DNA from: Pseudomonadota bacterium
GTDB lineage: Bacteria > Pseudomonadota > Alphaproteobacteria > UBA1280 > RI-95
DNA: 64,000 nucleotides
Direction of reading: 5' to 3'
Assembly: GCA_016125375.1 (NCBI GenBank)
Contig: WGLU01000007.1
Span: forward strand, 1 to 64,000
Shown: one piece after another, positions 7,876 to 17,166 of the stretch
Layout of the letters: every line of letters begins with the position of its first letter
How positions within the stretch are numbered: the stretch's first letter is position 1
Position numbers and translations under genes: made by a program
Notes under the pieces: model-generated
Told to the model about the DNA's origin: nothing
What the model saw: the letters and a program-made list of their open reading frames with translations, nothing else
Databases searched by the model: none

Positions 7876-8799
7876 ATGAAACAGTTTTTCATGCTGACAC
7901 TGGCTGCGGCTGCGGTTTTGGCCGCACCGCATGCTGCGCACGCCGCTATCCACGTTTTTGCCTGCGAACCGGAATGGGCCGCGCTGGCGAAAGAACTGGG
8001 TGGCGACGCTGTAACCGTAACAAGTGCAACAACGCCGCAACAGGATCCGCACCACGTGCGTGCCAAGCCCAGCCTGCTTGCGGCCATGCGCAAGGCCGAC
8101 ATGGTGGTCTGTTCGGGCGCGGGGCTGGAAATCGGCTGGTTGCCGATTCTGCTCGGCAAAGCCGGAGGCGCACAGGTGCAGCCCGGAGCGGATGGCTACC
8201 TGATGGCCGCCGACTTTGTCAAACGGCTGGAGGTGCCTGCCGTGGTTGACCGTGCACAGGGCGATGTTCACCCTGAGGGCAACCCCCACATTCAGACTGA
8301 TCCGCGCAACATTGCCGCCGTGGCGGCGGTGTTGGGCAAGCGTCTGGCGGTGATAGACCCGGCTCATGCGGCAGCGTATGAAGCCCGTACGGCGGATTTT
8401 CAAAACCGTTGGCGTGCAGCAACTGCCAAGTGGGAACGTGAGACTGTGTCGCTGAAGGGGATGCCGATCGTGGTTCACCATAAGGCGTGGGTGTATCTGG
8501 TGAACTGGCTGGGGCTGACCGAGGTGGGGTCGCTGGAGTCGAAGCCCGGCATTCCACCGACGAGCGCCCATCTGGAAGAGCTGCTGGCAAAAGTACGTCA
8601 GCAGCCGGTACAGGTGATTGTGCGCACGCCGTATGAGTCGGCAGATGCTTCTGACTGGTTGGCAGAAAAAACGGGTACTCCTGCGGTTGTTCTGCCGTTC
8701 ACCGTGGGTGGCGACGCGCAAAGTACGGACCTGTTTGCCCTGTTTGACCAAACGGTTCACGTTCTGCTGGGGGCTGCGCATGCACCTGCCCGGTTCTGA
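7876..8799 (+). CDS. znuA: ZnuA-like metal ABC transporter substrate-binding protein
   Basis: 307 residues. ATG ATG at 7873/7876; AAGGAGG at 7863 is best spaced for the second. Signal peptide (about 1-23, cut near AAHA). Cluster A-I metal-binding protein with the expected ligands in order: His in DPHHV, His in GNPHIQ, His in VVHHKAW, and an acidic residue near the C-terminus. The His-rich loop usual in high-affinity ZnuA is missing, so manganese or another divalent metal is possible. It captures metal in the periplasm for the permease encoded next, whose start overlaps by 20 bases. Confidence 0.85.
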   Translation: MKQFFMLTLAAAAVLAAPHAAHAAIHVFACEPEWAALAKELGGDAVTVTSATTPQQDPHHVRAKPSLLAAMRKADMVVCSGAGLEIGWLPILLGKAGGAQVQPGADGYLMAADFVKRLEVPAVVDRAQGDVHPEGNPHIQTDPRNIAAVAAVLGKRLAVIDPAHAAAYEARTADFQNRWRAATAKWERETVSLKGMPIVVHHKAWVYLVNWLGLTEVGSLESKPGIPPTSAHLEELLAKVRQQPVQVIVRTPYESADASDWLAEKTGTPAVVLPFTVGGDAQSTDLFALFDQTVHVLLGAAHAPARF

Positions 8800-9544
8800 A
8801 ACGCTGGAAATTGTGGGGCCTGCGCTTGCCGCAGGCCTCATGATTGCGCTGACCCACGCACCGCTGGGTATAGAAGTGTTGCGGCGGGGGATTATTTTTA
8901 TCGACTTGGCGATTGCACAAGTGGCGGGCTTGGGGTTGGTGCTGGCCAATGTCTACTGGCCGGAGGCGCCTGCATACGGCGTACAACTTGCGGCACTGGC
9001 CGGAGCATTGCTGGCAGCAGGCGGGTTCCGTATGGTGGAACGCTACCTGCCGGATGAGCAGGAGCCGATTATCGGTTGCGCATTCGTGCTGGCAGCTTCG
9101 TGCGCGCTGCTGGTTCTTGCGGACCAGCCGCATGGTGGGGAGGAGATTCAGCACTTGCTGTCGGGCCAGATGCTTTTTGTTACCTGGCAAGATGTGGCAA
9201 TGCATGCGCCCGTTTACGGGGCGATTTTAGCGTTGTGGTTCCTGTGGCCCCATATCCGCAGAGGCAGCTTGTTTTTTGCTGCCTTTGCCTGCGCCATTAC
9301 CTCATCCGTTCAGCTTGTAGGCGTTTATGTGGTGTTCGCGAGCCTGATTCTGCCAGCGCTTGCAACCCGTCCGTTAACAGGCTCCCGGCAGCCTCTGTGG
9401 GCGATGTGCTGCGGTCTGCTGGGTGTTTTTCTGGGCATCGTGGCTGCATTGCTGCTGGACGTGCCTGCGGGGCCTGTGCTCGTACTCATGTATGCTGCTG
9501 TGGCAGGTGTATTGCGGATGGCGCTGTTAAAGGGGGGTAATTAG
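8780..9544 (+). CDS. znuB: ZnuB-like metal ABC transporter permease
   Basis: 254 residues from ATG 8780, inside the end of the binding-protein gene (20-base overlap), which implies coupled translation. About eight hydrophobic segments and the ABC-3 family stretch around LRRGIIFIDLAIAQVAGLG, the site that contacts the ATPase. It forms the inner-membrane channel for the metal delivered by the ZnuA-like protein. No ATP-binding subunit is found on either side, so the ATPase must come from elsewhere or the system is incomplete. The permease itself shows no break. Confidence 0.85.
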   Translation: MHLPGSETLEIVGPALAAGLMIALTHAPLGIEVLRRGIIFIDLAIAQVAGLGLVLANVYWPEAPAYGVQLAALAGALLAAGGFRMVERYLPDEQEPIIGCAFVLAASCALLVLADQPHGGEEIQHLLSGQMLFVTWQDVAMHAPVYGAILALWFLWPHIRRGSLFFAAFACAITSSVQLVGVYVVFASLILPALATRPLTGSRQPLWAMCCGLLGVFLGIVAALLLDVPAGPVLVLMYAAVAGVLRMALLKGGN

Positions 9545-9621
9545 TAAGGCACAACCGTTAAGGCGTACCTATACATGACATTTTGGGATAGGTCGGATGT
9601 ATATCAATTAGAATTATTTTA

Positions 9622-9693
9622 TATTTTTATACAACCCATTAGTTAACTTTGTTATACTACTTTAGCATGTATAAAAATAATAAGCTAATGGGT
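9622..9693. promoter_or_regulatory. Interlocked inverted repeats and promoter-like region upstream of porin
   Basis: AT-rich 160-base gap. TATTTTTATAC (9622-9632) is inverted at 9669-9679 and ACCCATTAG (9634-9642) is inverted at 9685-9693. The pairs cross rather than nest, which favours protein-binding DNA over a simple RNA hairpin. A TATACT at 9653-9658 between the arms could be the -10 box of the porin promoter. Confidence 0.4.
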
Positions 9694-9704
9694 GTTTTTC
9701 CGTA

Positions 9705-10817
9705 ATGAACAAATCCTTGCTCTCTGCCGTCTGTCTGGCGTGTGTGCCGGGCTTGGCTCAAGCCGCCGAAATTAAACTCTCCGGTCAGGTGAACAAATCT
9801 ATTGTCGCTTTTGACGATGGTCGCGATACCGAAGTTGTTTTTGCCGACAACAACATTTCCAAAACCAAGTTTGCGCTGGAAGGCGAGCAGGAATTGGACA
9901 ATGGCCTGACGGCATCGGTTCTGTTGTCCAGCTACGTATCGGGCAACCGCAGTAATGCATTCTCGCAAAACACCACGACAGGTCAGTCTTCTACACCAAC
10001 AGCCGGCGCTGCAACTTTGCAGGAAGAAATGACCCGTGTAGGTCTGGCTGGCCGCTATGGTGCGGTTTTTATCGGCTTTCAGGATACGGCGATTGATGAT
10101 GCGTTCTACCATGATTTGGGTGCCGCTTCCGATGTGCTGACCAACGGCTTTACATCCCACGGGGGTGGTCTGGGTTTCCGTGCCTCTAACGGTGGCGCAC
10201 TGGTGAATCTGGGGGGCTCTCTGGCGACGCCCGTTGCCATGTCGCTCGCCTTTGACGGCTCTACCGAACGTTTGGCAGGGGTGCGTTTTAACTCTGCCTC
10301 CTGGAATGGTTTCAACTTTAGCGTGTCCGACAGTCAGGGCGGCGATATTGATACTAACCTCCGCTATGCAAATACTTATGGTAGTGAGTGGACCGTTGAT
10401 AGTGCCGTTGGCCTTGCGTTCGAAAATAACACCGCAACGGGAACAGATGTACCCGAATACACGTGGAACGCTTCAGCCTCGGTCAAACACGCAAGCGGAG
10501 TTGCAGCAACTGTGGCGTACCTGAAACAAACACTGGAACGCAAGACAGCCGGCAAACAAGAACCGGAAGGGCTGTACGTTAAACTCAGCTATGCGCAAGG
10601 TCCCTGGGGTGTTGGTGTTGATTATGCCAATGTCGATAACCCTGTTGCCGCTGCAACAGTTGACCACAGCATGAACGTGTTCGGTCTAGGCGCCCAGTAT
10701 GATCTGGGGCATGGTGTTAGCCTTGCTGCCCTGTACCGCATGTACGATGCCGATATCACAGGTACCCCAACAGAAGATATCAACGTCTACGCGCTGAATA
10801 TGAAGGTGACCTTCTAA
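9705..10817 (+). CDS. Outer-membrane porin (general diffusion type)
   Basis: 370 residues. Signal peptide of about 20 residues ending in AQA, then [19 protein letters not shown], a start typical of proteobacterial trimeric porins (Porin_4 family). Alternating beta-strand pattern throughout, with [14 protein letters not shown] as the conserved early strand pair, and a C-terminal strand ending in F (NMKVTF), the signal for barrel assembly. Its substrate is not known. It sits 160 bases after the metal permease with its own promoter-like region, and 22 bases before the chemoreceptor, so the two may be co-transcribed. Confidence 0.88.
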   Translation: MNKSLLSAVCLACVPGLAQAAEIKLSGQVNKSIVAFDDGRDTEVVFADNNISKTKFALEGEQELDNGLTASVLLSSYVSGNRSNAFSQNTTTGQSSTPTAGAATLQEEMTRVGLAGRYGAVFIGFQDTAIDDAFYHDLGAASDVLTNGFTSHGGGLGFRASNGGALVNLGGSLATPVAMSLAFDGSTERLAGVRFNSASWNGFNFSVSDSQGGDIDTNLRYANTYGSEWTVDSAVGLAFENNTATGTDVPEYTWNASASVKHASGVAATVAYLKQTLERKTAGKQEPEGLYVKLSYAQGPWGVGVDYANVDNPVAAATVDHSMNVFGLGAQYDLGHGVSLAALYRMYDADITGTPTEDINVYALNMKVTF

Positions 10818-10839
10818 TTCAACGGGGAGACTAATAAAA

Positions 10840-12888
10840 ATGATACGCGTGAGCTTTAGAACAAAAATAATTCTGTCGCTGCTTGTGGCGGGTATTACAC
10901 CGGTAGCTATTACTTCGTACCTCGATATGTCCCGCATGGCCAAGTTGTCCGAGCAGGCGGCGTATGACGAAGTAACCAGCGTCTTGGACTTGAAGGAAAA
11001 CCGGATTGAGGAATACTTCGAGACTATAGAAAAGCAGGTCAAAATTCTCGCGGATCAAGAATCTACACGTAATGCCCTTGAGGCCTTTACAAGTGGTATA
11101 GAAACGCTTGGAAGCACAGGGCATCAGGTGGATAAGGCAGCCCTGACGGAACGCTACAGCTATCAGGTTGAGCATACCGTCGGGGCATCACCTGCCGACG
11201 CAGACCGCTGGATGCCACACGACACAGCTGGTCAGTTGATGCAGTCACTCTATATTGCTGAAAACCCCAACCAGATTGGCAGCAAGGAAAATATGGACGC
11301 TGCGTCTGACGGGAGTGCATACAGCGTTGCACACCGCGAGTTCCACCCACCACTGCGCGAGTTTCTGCGTAGTTCCGGTTATTACGATATTTTCCTGGTT
11401 GATGCCAAAAGCGGTCGGATTGTTTACACCGTATTTAAAGAGGTGGATTACGCCACAAACATTGTCAAAGGCCCGTACAAGGATACGGCGCTTGGACGCG
11501 TGGTGCGCAAGGCATTGGCATCAGATGATCCCAAAGCTGTCTACATGAGCGATTTTGAGGAATATGCGCCATCCTACAACGCGTGGGCAGCGTTTGTCGC
11601 CTCCCCAATTTTTGAAGGCGGTAAAGTAGTCGGTGCGCTGGCCTTCCAGCTGCCGGTGGAGAAAATCAACCACATTGTTGCCAGAACAGTGGGCGATTAT
11701 AAAACCTTCGACACCTACATCGTCGGTAAGGACAAGCACCTGCGCTCCAAACCGCTCCTGCTCGAGAAAGAGGATATCGGCTCGCCTATTTCCAGCCCGC
11801 TTGTTGATCTTGCCTTGCAAGGTAAGGCTGGCTCGGCCCATACGCATAGCGCCGGAGGTATAGAAGTATTTGCCTCATATGTTCCTCTTAAACTTGATGG
11901 GCGTGACTGGTACCTGATTGCTCAGGTCACCAAAGATGAGGTGCTTGAGGATCTTGAAAATGCGCTTCATGAAAGTTTGATTACCATTGGCATCCTGTTC
12001 CTGGTGATTGTTGCTGCCGGCTTTGTGCTTGCCACACTCTTGCTGCGTCCGGTCCAAAAGCTTGGCCAGGATTTCAGCAAGCTGGTTGTAGAAACCATGA
12101 AGATTCTTGCCAGTGCCTCAAGCATGGCCAAGATGTCGGCAGAATCCATGGTGGCGACAGCCGAACAGACCAGCCGCCAAAGTGTGGTGGTGAAAGAGAA
12201 CTCCAACGAAGCTGCCGCCCGTGTGTCCGGTATGGCTGCCGCGATTGAGGAGCTGACAGCCTCTATTGGCGAGATCGTTAACGGAGTGACGGCAACGGCA
12301 ACTCTTGTCGACAATACAAATGAAAAAGCTGCTGAGGCTAACCGTGTTCTGCAGAATCTGGAAACGGCCACGGCACGTATCAGCAGTGTTGTGACGTTTA
12401 TTAACGATATTGCCGACCAAACCAACCTGTTGGCGCTGAATGCGGCCATCGAGGCGGCGCGCGCAGGCGATGCGGGTCGCGGTTTTGCGGTAGTAGCCGA
12501 AGAGGTGCGCAAACTTGCCTCGCAGACAACGCAGTCAACAAAGGAAATCTCTAACGAGGTGTCTGCTGTTACAGCGGCGGTAACCGAGAACGTGGCTGCT
12601 ATGCGGGCGATTACAGGCGCGATTGCACAGGTACGTGATCAGGCAGCAACCATGTCTACGGCAGCAGAAGAGCAGGGCTCGGTGACAGAGGAAATTAGTG
12701 GCAACATGACAGAGGTCTCCGGTCGTGTTGCGGCTGTTGACCAAAACATCTCAGGTGTTGAGGAAGCCTCTAACGATGCCGCAACCGCTGCCGGTAACGT
12801 GTTGCAGCAGATGGACCAAGTTGATGAGGCGAGCCGAAAAATGGACGCGGCAATCAAACAGTTCATGGATAGATTGAGACACTTATAA
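10840..12888 (+). CDS. Methyl-accepting chemotaxis protein with dCache-like sensor
   Basis: 682 residues. TM1 at about 10-27, a large periplasmic sensor (about 30-375) of double-Cache type with the typical [20 protein letters not shown] strand pair, and TM2 at about 385-405. The cytoplasmic signalling domain follows, with the hairpin tip [18 protein letters not shown], the CheA/CheW contact region. The C-terminus lacks the NWETF-like CheR-tethering pentapeptide. It would sense a small ligand and signal to a flagellar or other chemotaxis system encoded outside the window. Expression may depend on the porin promoter 22 bases upstream. A strong terminator follows. Confidence 0.92.
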   Translation: MIRVSFRTKIILSLLVAGITPVAITSYLDMSRMAKLSEQAAYDEVTSVLDLKENRIEEYFETIEKQVKILADQESTRNALEAFTSGIETLGSTGHQVDKAALTERYSYQVEHTVGASPADADRWMPHDTAGQLMQSLYIAENPNQIGSKENMDAASDGSAYSVAHREFHPPLREFLRSSGYYDIFLVDAKSGRIVYTVFKEVDYATNIVKGPYKDTALGRVVRKALASDDPKAVYMSDFEEYAPSYNAWAAFVASPIFEGGKVVGALAFQLPVEKINHIVARTVGDYKTFDTYIVGKDKHLRSKPLLLEKEDIGSPISSPLVDLALQGKAGSAHTHSAGGIEVFASYVPLKLDGRDWYLIAQVTKDEVLEDLENALHESLITIGILFLVIVAAGFVLATLLLRPVQKLGQDFSKLVVETMKILASASSMAKMSAESMVATAEQTSRQSVVVKENSNEAAARVSGMAAAIEELTASIGEIVNGVTATATLVDNTNEKAAEANRVLQNLETATARISSVVTFINDIADQTNLLALNAAIEAARAGDAGRGFAVVAEEVRKLASQTTQSTKEISNEVSAVTAAVTENVAAMRAITGAIAQVRDQAATMSTAAEEQGSVTEEISGNMTEVSGRVAAVDQNISGVEEASNDAATAAGNVLQQMDQVDEASRKMDAAIKQFMDRLRHL

Positions 12889-12909
12889 TACATGCCAGTC
12901 GAACAGAGG

Positions 12910-12934
12910 GCCCCCACACATGTGGGGGCTTTTT
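12910..12934 (+). terminator. Terminator after chemoreceptor
   Basis: GCCCCCACA (12910-12918) pairs with TGTGGGGGC (12921-12929), followed by TTTTTG. It ends the porin-chemoreceptor unit. Confidence 0.85.
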
Positions 12935-13043
12935 GTTCCTTGTCAGGAAATCAGAGCGCTATTTTTATGTTGTCATTCATATATAGTAGTAAGAAGATGT
13001 TTTCAGGGAAGTCTTCTTCTATTTTCTGGGCTGGAGGTCCGTC

Positions 13044-14018
13044 ATGATGTTCCGTAAGCTGTTGAGTGCGTCTGTAAACGCTACCGTGGGTTTGTACGTT
13101 CTCTTGGGGGCTGCTCTTGTCGCGCTTCCTGAGAATGCCTTGGCACAAAGCAAGTTTTTTTCCTCATCCTCTCGCGGTGGTGGCGAAGGCGCTAAACAAA
13201 ACGCGCAGGTAACCTCACTCCAGGGTGAGAACGACCGCATGAATGCCTGTACTGCGGCGGGTATGATTTACGCCCCCACCCACGCCAGCGCCAATCCGCA
13301 AGGATGTGTCCCCAATTTCACCTTTACTAATGGTGTTACCGTGGATAACGGCCTGACCGTCAACAGTGGCGGTGCTACTGTCAACGGTCTGGCAACCCTG
13401 AATAACGGCGCCACAGTAAATAACGGTTTGAGCGTGCCGTCAGGCAACGTTGACGTTACGAACCGCGTTACCGCCGGCCAGTTGTATGTGGGCAGCGGCA
13501 ACGTGGGTAGTGTTCCTACCTGTACAGGCGACAACAAGATCCAATGGGACGGTACATCTTGGACATGCGTGAATGACGCACTAGGCGCAACTGCTGCCAC
13601 GACCGAGACCGACCCGCAGGTCGGCGGTCTGACGAACGGTGCGTTGTGCCGTTCAAACGGTGCGCAGGTTATTTGTGACGCTGCCGTACCGGCTTCATCT
13701 GCCTACACAAACCCGCCAGCCTGTCCGGGCAGCCAGAAGCTGTACTGGAGCGGCGGTGCATGGAGCTGTATTGCCGATCAGGGCCTGACATCTGAGAGCG
13801 ATCCCAAAGTAGGTAGTCTGACTAGTGGTAAGTGGTGCACGACCAATGGCAGTACCATTAATTGTACTTCGGACGCCCCGTCTGGAACGACCACCACAAC
13901 GACAGGCGGTAGCTGTGTAAGCTGTAGCAGTATCTGTGGCTGCGGTGGTGTTTTGACCGGATGCTCGACGTGTAGTTGCTATAGCTGCTCCGGTGGTGAT
14001 GATGGCGGTGACTGGTAA
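13044..14018 (+). CDS. Secreted fibre-like protein with two WxGxxWxC repeats and a Cys-rich tail
   Basis: 324 residues. Signal peptide at 1-35 (hydrophobic 15-28, cut after ALAQ). A Gly/Ser linker is followed by a low-complexity beta-helix-like run of NG/TV units (about 95-135). Two homologous repeats follow: residues 160-211 and 227-274. Each has the form C-x-G-x2-K-x2-W-x-G-x2-W-x-C, then E-(T/S)-DP-(Q/K)-VG-x-LT-x-G, then C-x2-NG and C. The tail (290-316) has eight Cys in 26 residues, then an acidic GGDDGGDW end. Such repeats remind me of tail-fibre-like surface proteins in Bdellovibrio-type and alphaproteobacterial genomes, but there is no S74 chaperone domain. Function is unknown; a surface or adhesive role is inferred. 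GGAGG lies 6 bases before the ATG. Confidence 0.75.
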   Translation: MMFRKLLSASVNATVGLYVLLGAALVALPENALAQSKFFSSSSRGGGEGAKQNAQVTSLQGENDRMNACTAAGMIYAPTHASANPQGCVPNFTFTNGVTVDNGLTVNSGGATVNGLATLNNGATVNNGLSVPSGNVDVTNRVTAGQLYVGSGNVGSVPTCTGDNKIQWDGTSWTCVNDALGATAATTETDPQVGGLTNGALCRSNGAQVICDAAVPASSAYTNPPACPGSQKLYWSGGAWSCIADQGLTSESDPKVGSLTSGKWCTTNGSTINCTSDAPSGTTTTTTGGSCVSCSSICGCGGVLTGCSTCSCYSCSGGDDGGDW

Positions 14019-14036
14019 CCAACCATCCGGCTATTC

Positions 14037-14075
14037 AAAAGGACTGCCACCGGTTTAGGGTGGCAGTCCTTTTTT
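14037..14075. terminator. Bidirectional terminator
   Basis: AAAAGGACTGCCACC pairs with GGTGGCAGTCCTTTTTT. It lies between two convergent genes and has A- and T-runs on both sides, so it can serve both. Confidence 0.88.
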
Positions 14076-14083
14076 GCGGGGTG

Positions 14084-16093
14084 TTATTTGGTCAGGGCTT
14101 TCTCAAGGGAGGGCCACCAGTTATCCGGATACTGTTCGGTATCATTCCAACGGGTACTCCATTGCGGGGCTTTTTCCTTTGGCAGCCAGACCAGGTTGTT
14201 AGGGAAGATGTCCGCCATGCGCTTTTCCATGTCCATGCCGATGCTATGGCCGCCGTACAACGGCAACCACAAGGCGTTTGTAACGTGGACAGGGACTTTA
14301 ATTTTGGACATAAAGCCCTTCATCAGGCGGGTGAGCTCTTCGGGTGCGCAGACGTATGTACCGATTGCGCGCCAGGGATCGAATAGAAACAGTTCATCAA
14401 AGTTGTGATTGGCAGCTTCAGCCGACATAAGGGGCAGTGAGCCGGCATCGTTCGCAATGCCGATGATTTTCTCGTAACCGCTTGCCTTAAGCCAGATAGC
14501 AGCATTCGTGAAGTGTTGGTCGGATGACCGGATGCCCCACAGGTAGCGCGGCTTTTTACAGCTGGTATTGAGGAACTCTGGCGGTACAGCATCGGTTTCG
14601 CCGTAGGAGTAGCGCTGCACCACAAAAACATCACCATGGTCCATCAGCTTTTTAATCAACGGCATGGCGAGCAGGTCGTATATCCGCACAAACATGCTCA
14701 TGGAGCGATTTACGATACCATGGGACAGGACATAAACCGTGCGGCTGGGGTTCTCCGGGTCTTTCATGTACAGGCGGGCATCCAGGCTGCCTCCCATAGA
14801 AGCTAGTTCCTCGCTTTGCGGGCGCGGATACACACCGTCAACATAGCCGCGGCGGACGGCTTCCATCATCAAATCAGACACAGTCGTTAAATTGCGGTTC
14901 TGTATAAAGGGGAAGCTGGTTACCTGTTTGACCTCATCTTCCGTCAGGTATTCAGACAATACTTTTTCCAGATAGAACACATCGCCGTTATTTACACGGA
15001 TGAACAGGTCTTTAAGGGTTTCCTTGGCACTTGCATCGTCCAGAGCCTTTTCTATCTGAAGCGCCATCACAGGGGCGATTGCATGCTTAAAGGCGTAGGC
15101 GTCTATCGGGGATGCATTGTCCGCACCCTTCCAGTCCGTCGCGAGTTCCGTATTTTTGTGACCATAGAGACGTTGGTCGATTGGCTGCGATTTCTCGTCG
15201 CCGTCACCCAGGTATCCTAAGGTGTCCAACAGCTTCTCGTATAGCTGCCGATTACGCTCAACGGCATTATTGGCGTAGACAAGGCTGGCCCATCCGGCCA
15301 GCAGGGCATCGTAGTCAGCCAGACTCAACTCGGGCTTCTTGGCGTTAAAGTCAATTTTCAGGTTGGCACGGCGCTGGCGCTCTTTAGGACCCAGTTCGGG
15401 ATGCGGATATACTTTTGTGTATAGGCGGATGATGTCCCGAATCAGCTCTTCATCCAGCTTGGGGTGGTCGAAAGGCATGTCGATAACAGCAAGGCTGGGC
15501 CCCTCGTTCGGAGACAGCAAGTCTTTGGGGCCATCGCCACGGATACCGAAGTCACGACGCACCTGACTCATAACCTCGTCACTGATGATGTTCATGCCGC
15601 GTACCTTGCCGCCGCGCATGGCACCTGTCGTAACGAGCCAGTCAAAGGTAGGGTGTTCGCTGTTTTCACCAAACCCTTTTGGGAAAAGGGGAGCAATCAG
15701 CTCGTTAAAGGTTTCGATTTTTTTGACCAGCATCTCTACGTCCGGTTTTTTGACCGTCTCGGGCGTATAGAGGTGAATTTCGAACGGTGCTTTGGGCAGT
15801 TTGATGACCTGCTTTGCATATTGGTCGGTATTAATCAATACACCGGATTGACCTTCCGGAAATTTGGCGCAGCCATCATGCAGCGTTGTCCCAAGTGGGG
15901 CCCAGGGCGCCTGAACGGTATAACTGGTGTCTCCGGTATCAAAGACACGTAATGCTTTGGAGTCGATGGTCTTGTGGCCATCAAACGCGAGTTCTTCCTT
16001 ATATGCTGGCAGCAGGTCACAACGCTGGGCGGCTAGGGCCGGAGAAACTGGAGCTATCACGAAAGGAAGCAGAGTAAGAATACGCAAACCCAT
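14084..16093 (-). CDS. Large secreted protein with alpha/beta-hydrolase-like C-terminus lacking the usual Ser
   Basis: 669 residues from ATG 16093, which has AGGTGA well placed; a GTG at 16105 is also in frame. Signal peptide at about 1-22 (cut after ALA). Residues 25-430 are unrecognised and mostly helical. From about 440 the order fits an alpha/beta hydrolase: strand then H458-G (YVLSHGIVN, oxyanion-type), strand-helix with GIANDAGSLP at 545-554 at the elbow, strand FDELFLFDP, and a late His in GGHSIGMD (H616). The elbow has Asn548/Asp549 where a Ser is usual. An Asp nucleophile, as in epoxide hydrolases, or loss of catalysis is possible. I know no family name for it. It stands alone between terminators. 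Confidence 0.6.
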   Translation of the reverse strand: MGLRILTLLPFVIAPVSPALAAQRCDLLPAYKEELAFDGHKTIDSKALRVFDTGDTSYTVQAPWAPLGTTLHDGCAKFPEGQSGVLINTDQYAKQVIKLPKAPFEIHLYTPETVKKPDVEMLVKKIETFNELIAPLFPKGFGENSEHPTFDWLVTTGAMRGGKVRGMNIISDEVMSQVRRDFGIRGDGPKDLLSPNEGPSLAVIDMPFDHPKLDEELIRDIIRLYTKVYPHPELGPKERQRRANLKIDFNAKKPELSLADYDALLAGWASLVYANNAVERNRQLYEKLLDTLGYLGDGDEKSQPIDQRLYGHKNTELATDWKGADNASPIDAYAFKHAIAPVMALQIEKALDDASAKETLKDLFIRVNNGDVFYLEKVLSEYLTEDEVKQVTSFPFIQNRNLTTVSDLMMEAVRRGYVDGVYPRPQSEELASMGGSLDARLYMKDPENPSRTVYVLSHGIVNRSMSMFVRIYDLLAMPLIKKLMDHGDVFVVQRYSYGETDAVPPEFLNTSCKKPRYLWGIRSSDQHFTNAAIWLKASGYEKIIGIANDAGSLPLMSAEAANHNFDELFLFDPWRAIGTYVCAPEELTRLMKGFMSKIKVPVHVTNALWLPLYGGHSIGMDMEKRMADIFPNNLVWLPKEKAPQWSTRWNDTEQYPDNWWPSLEKALTK

Positions 16094-16189
16094 GACGGAT
16101 ATCACCTATATGAATTAATAACATAGCGGCATTGTAGAATATAACGGCCCATATGTAAAAGTTATACCACTATATTATGTATATATGAC

Positions 16190-16218
16190 AAAAGACCCCC
16201 GCGAAATGCGGGGGTCTT
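16190..16218 (-). terminator. Terminator of the M48 protease gene
   Basis: AAGACCCCCGC (minus strand) pairs with GCGGGGGTCTT and is followed by TTGTC. It lies 5 bases past the stop of the protease gene. Confidence 0.85.
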
Positions 16219-16222
16219 GACG

Positions 16223-16996
16223 TTAACGGACCGAGCGGATGCTGTTGGCTTCCGCCCGCAGGGCATCGATACGCGCGCTGAGCGGCGGATGCGATGGGAA
16301 GGCGCGGTTCCAGATGACTTGCCCCAGCATCGGGGTGTAAGGCATGTCTTTGGGGCGCTTCATATCCTTGAGTTTTTGCAGGGCATCGGCACCGGCGGTG
16401 GCGTTACCCGTGAGCAGGATGGCACCGCGGTCGGCGGCGCGCTCATTCGCCTGGCTGATCTGCGAGTCGGCAAAGCTCGACAGCGCCAAAACGCCGATAA
16501 CGAGCCACAGGTAGAGCGCCATCTTGCCGTGATTCTCCCGCCAGAAGGCGAGCGGAATGGCAACGATGCCGGTTACCACCAGCATGAATGACAGCAAGAG
16601 CACGAGCAGGCGCGGGAAGATGCTTTTGACCATATGGTCTTCGAGCATATGGGTCATTTCATGGCCCATAACGAATGCCAGCTCGGCGTCGTTGCACATG
16701 CGCATCAGGCCGATGGTGACACCGACTTCGGAGTTGGTAGCATATGCCTGCGGCAGGATGCTCGGTTTGATGACCATTCGCGGCCGCCAGCTGTCTCCTT
16801 TGCCGGCGGCTACCGCCAGCTCGCCGATGATACGGTCGAGGCGGTCATAGTCGGCCTGAGTCGGCTTGTTCGCCGGATCCTCGTGGCCCAAGGACATGGT
16901 TTGGCTGCTGCTGATGAAGGTGCCGATGACGTTCTGGCCAACCAGAACGGCAATCAACATGCCCAGCGCCATTGCAAGGGTGCGGAAAGTGGCCAT
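16223..16996 (-). CDS. M48-family zinc metalloprotease (membrane-anchored)
   Basis: 257 residues. An N-terminal TM segment (about 6-27) is followed by a soluble stretch. H112-E113-M-T-H116 (GHEMTHMLEDHM) is the HExxH zinc site, then two TM segments (about 128-180), then ANERAADRGAI with Glu as third ligand, and a conserved H-P-P-L-S-x-R-I C-terminal motif. This is the architecture of HtpX/Oma1-type M48 peptidases in membrane quality control, though at 257 residues it is shorter than HtpX and may be cut to core elements. Protease activity in the inner membrane is inferred from complete ligands. It has no operon partners. Confidence 0.88.
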   Translation of the reverse strand: MATFRTLAMALGMLIAVLVGQNVIGTFISSSQTMSLGHEDPANKPTQADYDRLDRIIGELAVAAGKGDSWRPRMVIKPSILPQAYATNSEVGVTIGLMRMCNDAELAFVMGHEMTHMLEDHMVKSIFPRLLVLLLSFMLVVTGIVAIPLAFWRENHGKMALYLWLVIGVLALSSFADSQISQANERAADRGAILLTGNATAGADALQKLKDMKRPKDMPYTPMLGQVIWNRAFPSHPPLSARIDALRAEANSIRSVR

Positions 16997-17120
16997 AGGG
17001 GTTGCGGCAGGAATGCCGTCCTCTGCAAAGAAAGGGAAAAGCAGTGAGTGATGAAAACGTGAGGAAGTTAAGTGGCCATCAGGTTAAACGCCCGCGTGAG
17101 CGATGGCAACAGAAAGTGCA

Positions 17121-17147
17121 AACGGCGCGTAGGTAACGCGCCGTTTT
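17121..17147. terminator. Terminator-like hairpin between M48 and alcohol dehydrogenase genes
   Basis: AACGGCGCGT pairs with ACGCGCCGTT, followed by TTG on the plus strand and TTTGC on the minus strand. It probably ends the alcohol dehydrogenase transcript. Confidence 0.7.
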
Positions 17148-17166
17148 GTCGGGTGGTATTTCGGGT

